Below are positions 6,191-7,814 of a stretch of 7,814 nt of DNA, in pieces. A model generated the notes under the pieces. The model had not been told where the DNA came from. It searched no databases and was given only the letters and a program-made list of their open reading frames with translations. Origin of the DNA: Actinomycetes bacterium (GTDB lineage: Bacteria; Actinomycetota; Acidimicrobiia; Acidimicrobiales; Acidimicrobiaceae); NCBI GenBank assembly GCA_021819725.1, contig JAKAQR010000089.1:1-7814 (forward strand), in the 5' to 3' direction. Numbering within the stretch: position 1 is the first letter of the stretch; each line of letters starts with the position of its first letter. The translations under genes were made by a program, and so were the position numbers.

Positions 6191-7108
6191 GTGGATCCGG
6201 ACGAGATTGAGAGCATTTTGGGTGGTGATGGCGATCGCCTCGCTATGGCTCGACTTGCCGAACTCGTTCGAACAGCCCAGCGACCTCCAACGGCGTCTGA
6301 ACTTGCGAGGGAGGATTTGGATCTCGCACAGTATCGCCGGACGATTCGTCAGCGCGGTGTTCGGCGTCAACGAGTTCTTTCTCGGTTTACGCCAGTGAAG
6401 GTGGCTGCAGCAGCGGCAGCCTTTGTGGTTGTTGGTGGTGGTTTCACCGTAGCTCTAACGCATGCATTGACTCGCCCAACGATCCAAGTTGCGCCGAAAC
6501 AAGCGACCGTGTCACCTCGCCAGGTGAAGTCGACGAATACCCAGGGCGGTTCGTCGACGGGGTTGAGTTCCGTGTCTAAGGCCCCTGGGCGTAGCGACTC
6601 CGGCCAGTCGACCAGCTCCGGCGACGCGGGCGGCAAGGGATCGGATAAGGGTCAGCAGACGAAGGCCGTTCACGGCCAAGGCCAGCAGCAAGGGACTACC
6701 GTTGCTCCCGGGCAGACCGGGGCGGCGGTATCGGCAAGCTACCGAGGGTTGTGCGTTTCCTATGTCAAGGCGACCAGTCAAACTCCAGTGACCTCCGATG
6801 GCGTATCCAAAACACTGCATAAGTTGCAATCCTCAACTAAATTCTTGCGACTGGCTGAGAGTGCACTGAACCAGGGTCTTACGGTTCCGCAGTTCTGCTC
6901 TCAGGTTCTCGGATCGACGAAGGAGCATCCGAGCGTTTCCGGATTGGCTCCGACGTCTTCTGCGGTGGCTAACGATGGGTTGACTTCTAAGCAGCCATCG
7001 CTGAACTCGAAGGACAAGAAAGAGGGAGGAGGGAAATCCTCCGCGCCGGTACCCGGGACGAACGGTGGCGGTATCGTGTCTGCTGGCACGCCTGCAAAGC
7101 TACCCTAG
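6191..7108 (+). CDS. Single-pass membrane protein, probable anti-sigma factor
   Basis: The 305-residue product starts at GTG 6191, with GAGGAG (6175-6180) ten bases upstream. Residues 1-66 are charged and cytoplasmic, with a helix-forming segment RLAELVRTAQ (21-30) and RPPTASELARED (31-42), a pattern seen in actinobacterial proteins encoded beside ECF sigmas. One Ala/Val/Gly membrane helix lies at about 69-93. The outer part (94-305) is low-complexity and rich in Ser, Thr, Gly, Gln and Lys, except for a compact segment at about 183-241 with two cysteines, C188 (YRGLCVSY) and C236 (VPQFCSQVL), which could form a disulfide outside the cell. The tail is Ser/Gly/Lys/Pro-rich. No HxxxCxxC zinc motif is visible, so it is not a classical ZAS anti-sigma factor. 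The position 52 bases after the sigma gene is the main support for an anti-sigma role. Binding and the outside signal are inferred. Confidence 0.72.
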   Translation: MDPDEIESILGGDGDRLAMARLAELVRTAQRPPTASELAREDLDLAQYRRTIRQRGVRRQRVLSRFTPVKVAAAAAAFVVVGGGFTVALTHALTRPTIQVAPKQATVSPRQVKSTNTQGGSSTGLSSVSKAPGRSDSGQSTSSGDAGGKGSDKGQQTKAVHGQGQQQGTTVAPGQTGAAVSASYRGLCVSYVKATSQTPVTSDGVSKTLHKLQSSTKFLRLAESALNQGLTVPQFCSQVLGSTKEHPSVSGLAPTSSAVANDGLTSKQPSLNSKDKKEGGGKSSAPVPGTNGGGIVSAGTPAKLP

Positions 7109-7127
7109 GTCGTCGAGCGAATAGGGT
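7102..7127 (+). terminator. Inverted repeat at end of the anti-sigma gene, weak terminator candidate
   Basis: ACCCTA (7102-7107), overlapping the stop codon, pairs exactly with TAGGGT (7122-7127) across 14 bases. No T-run follows (CTGATGTTG), so intrinsic termination here is doubtful. Confidence 0.25.
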
Positions 7128-7671
7128 CTGATGTTGAAGCATCGAACCTTGAGTTCCAGGCACGTCGAAGCTTTCCGCCTTGTCCATAGCGGCCTAGCCA
7201 GAGTAAGTTGGTTGATGTTCGCCTCCCAGCGAGTTCGTATTCATGTGGTTTGCCTGGAGCTTGGCCGTGAGCGGTGGTATATCTGCTTTCTGTTAGGAGT
7301 GAGAACCTCGCGCTTGGGATCTTCGTTGCCGCGGCTAGGTAATGTAGCGGCTGATCGTTCGGCCGTTGACGTGATGTTCACGGCAGCGATGTGATCTACC
7401 GCCTCCTGTCGATCGCGATCCCTGTCCTCGTGCCGGGTGTATCGAGAGGCACACCCCCACGCTGAATTGGAACACACTTGGCTGGCGTCGGTCGCGCCGA
7501 TACCGGACGTGCGGCAGGTGCCGTGATACGTTCTTTGCCTAGCTCAAGCACTGGCTTACCCACCAGTGATACATGCGACTTTGCGTTGTTATGTGACTTG
7601 TTGGAACGGAATCGGCGAGACGAAGTCAATGCTCCAATACCTCGCGTTCCACCAGTGCCGTGGTGAACCGA
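7109..7671. other. 560-base stretch without a convincing gene
   Basis: ORFs such as 7131-7394 plus (87 codons; ATG preceded by AGGG) and 7396-7629 minus (77 codons) have no recognisable product, and overlapping frames compete. A perfect 10-bp palindrome GATCGCGATC lies at 7411-7420. No tRNA-like fold or terminal repeat of a mobile element was noticed. It probably separates the sigma operon from whatever lies to the right of the window. Confidence 0.4.
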
Positions 7672-7814
7672 CTAGTCCTTATCCGGACAGTCAGCTCGAT
7701 CGAGAATCACGGGCCTTGGCTTGGGCGGCGGATCTGTGTTTGGTTGCGGCTCTCGGATCAACTCCAAGCGTGTTGAGTTCGTTGAGGGCAAAAGACGCCG
7801 TGGGTGAGAGACCC
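7672..7814 (-). CDS. Possible 3' end of a gene running in from the right edge
   Basis: On minus the frame is open from the window edge to a TAG at 7672-7674, giving 46 residues with a proline-rich, natural-looking tail (DPPPKPRPVILDRADCPDKD then stop). I do not recognise it. Another minus frame ends at 7691-7693, and a plus frame (ATG 7629, open to the edge, 62 residues) is also plausible, so the choice of strand is uncertain. A perfect palindrome CTCGATCGAG lies at 7695-7704. Confidence 0.22.
   Translation of the reverse strand, partial: VSHPRRLLPSTNSTRLELIREPQPNTDPPPKPRPVILDRADCPDKD

Noticed and set aside
7411..7420. Palindrome GATCGCGATC considered as an operator or a HIP1-like element
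   Set aside because: Single copy, differs from HIP1 (GCGATCGC), no adjacent gene start; palindromes of this size arise by chance in such DNA.

Overview
The window reads as chromosomal DNA of a medium-to-high GC bacterium. It most resembles Actinomycetota, and perhaps an acidimicrobial lineage. That placement is inference from GTG/TTG starts, protein style (an Ala-rich membrane segment and Ser/Gly/Gln-rich exported tail in the anti-sigma-like protein, a KdpD/KdpE pair) and the ferritin-like family. No rRNA or other marker is present. No tRNA, rRNA, CRISPR array or intact insertion sequence was seen.

Layout: positions 1-974 hold no gene I can recognise, only a thymine-poor tract, small inverted repeats and a possible 38-codon ORF. 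Positions 975-1562 (+) encode a ferritin-like protein that may be worn down. Positions 1634-3798 (-) hold a two-gene unit, kdpD C-terminal half then kdpE, joined by a 4-base ATGA overlap. Divergent from it, across about 34 bases, positions 3833-5005 (+) encode the missing N-terminal half of KdpD (KdpD nucleotide-binding domain plus universal-stress domain). Positions 5006-5520 look non-coding. Positions 5521-7108 (+) hold an ECF-type sigma factor followed by a single-pass membrane protein that is probably its anti-sigma partner. Positions 7109-7814 hold nothing convincing, though frames on both strands stay open into the right edge.

The main point is the potassium/turgor sensor KdpD. Its two halves are separate proteins (390 and 495 residues, 885 together, close to the usual single-chain length of about 890) on opposite strands, head to head. 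In-frame stop codons just upstream of each start show that neither ORF can be extended into the other. The break falls exactly between the cytoplasmic sensory half and the first membrane helix. The gene order is what an in-place inversion of the N-terminal half would produce. The two halves plus KdpE would presumably work as a three-protein signalling system, controlled from a tiny shared promoter region containing the near-perfect palindrome CCCTA-GTA-TAGGG. The pump genes kdpFABC are not in the window.

The second module, sigma factor plus membrane protein, is a typical cell-surface signalling pair. Its membrane partner lacks a zinc-binding anti-sigma motif and carries a long low-complexity outer region around a small two-cysteine domain.
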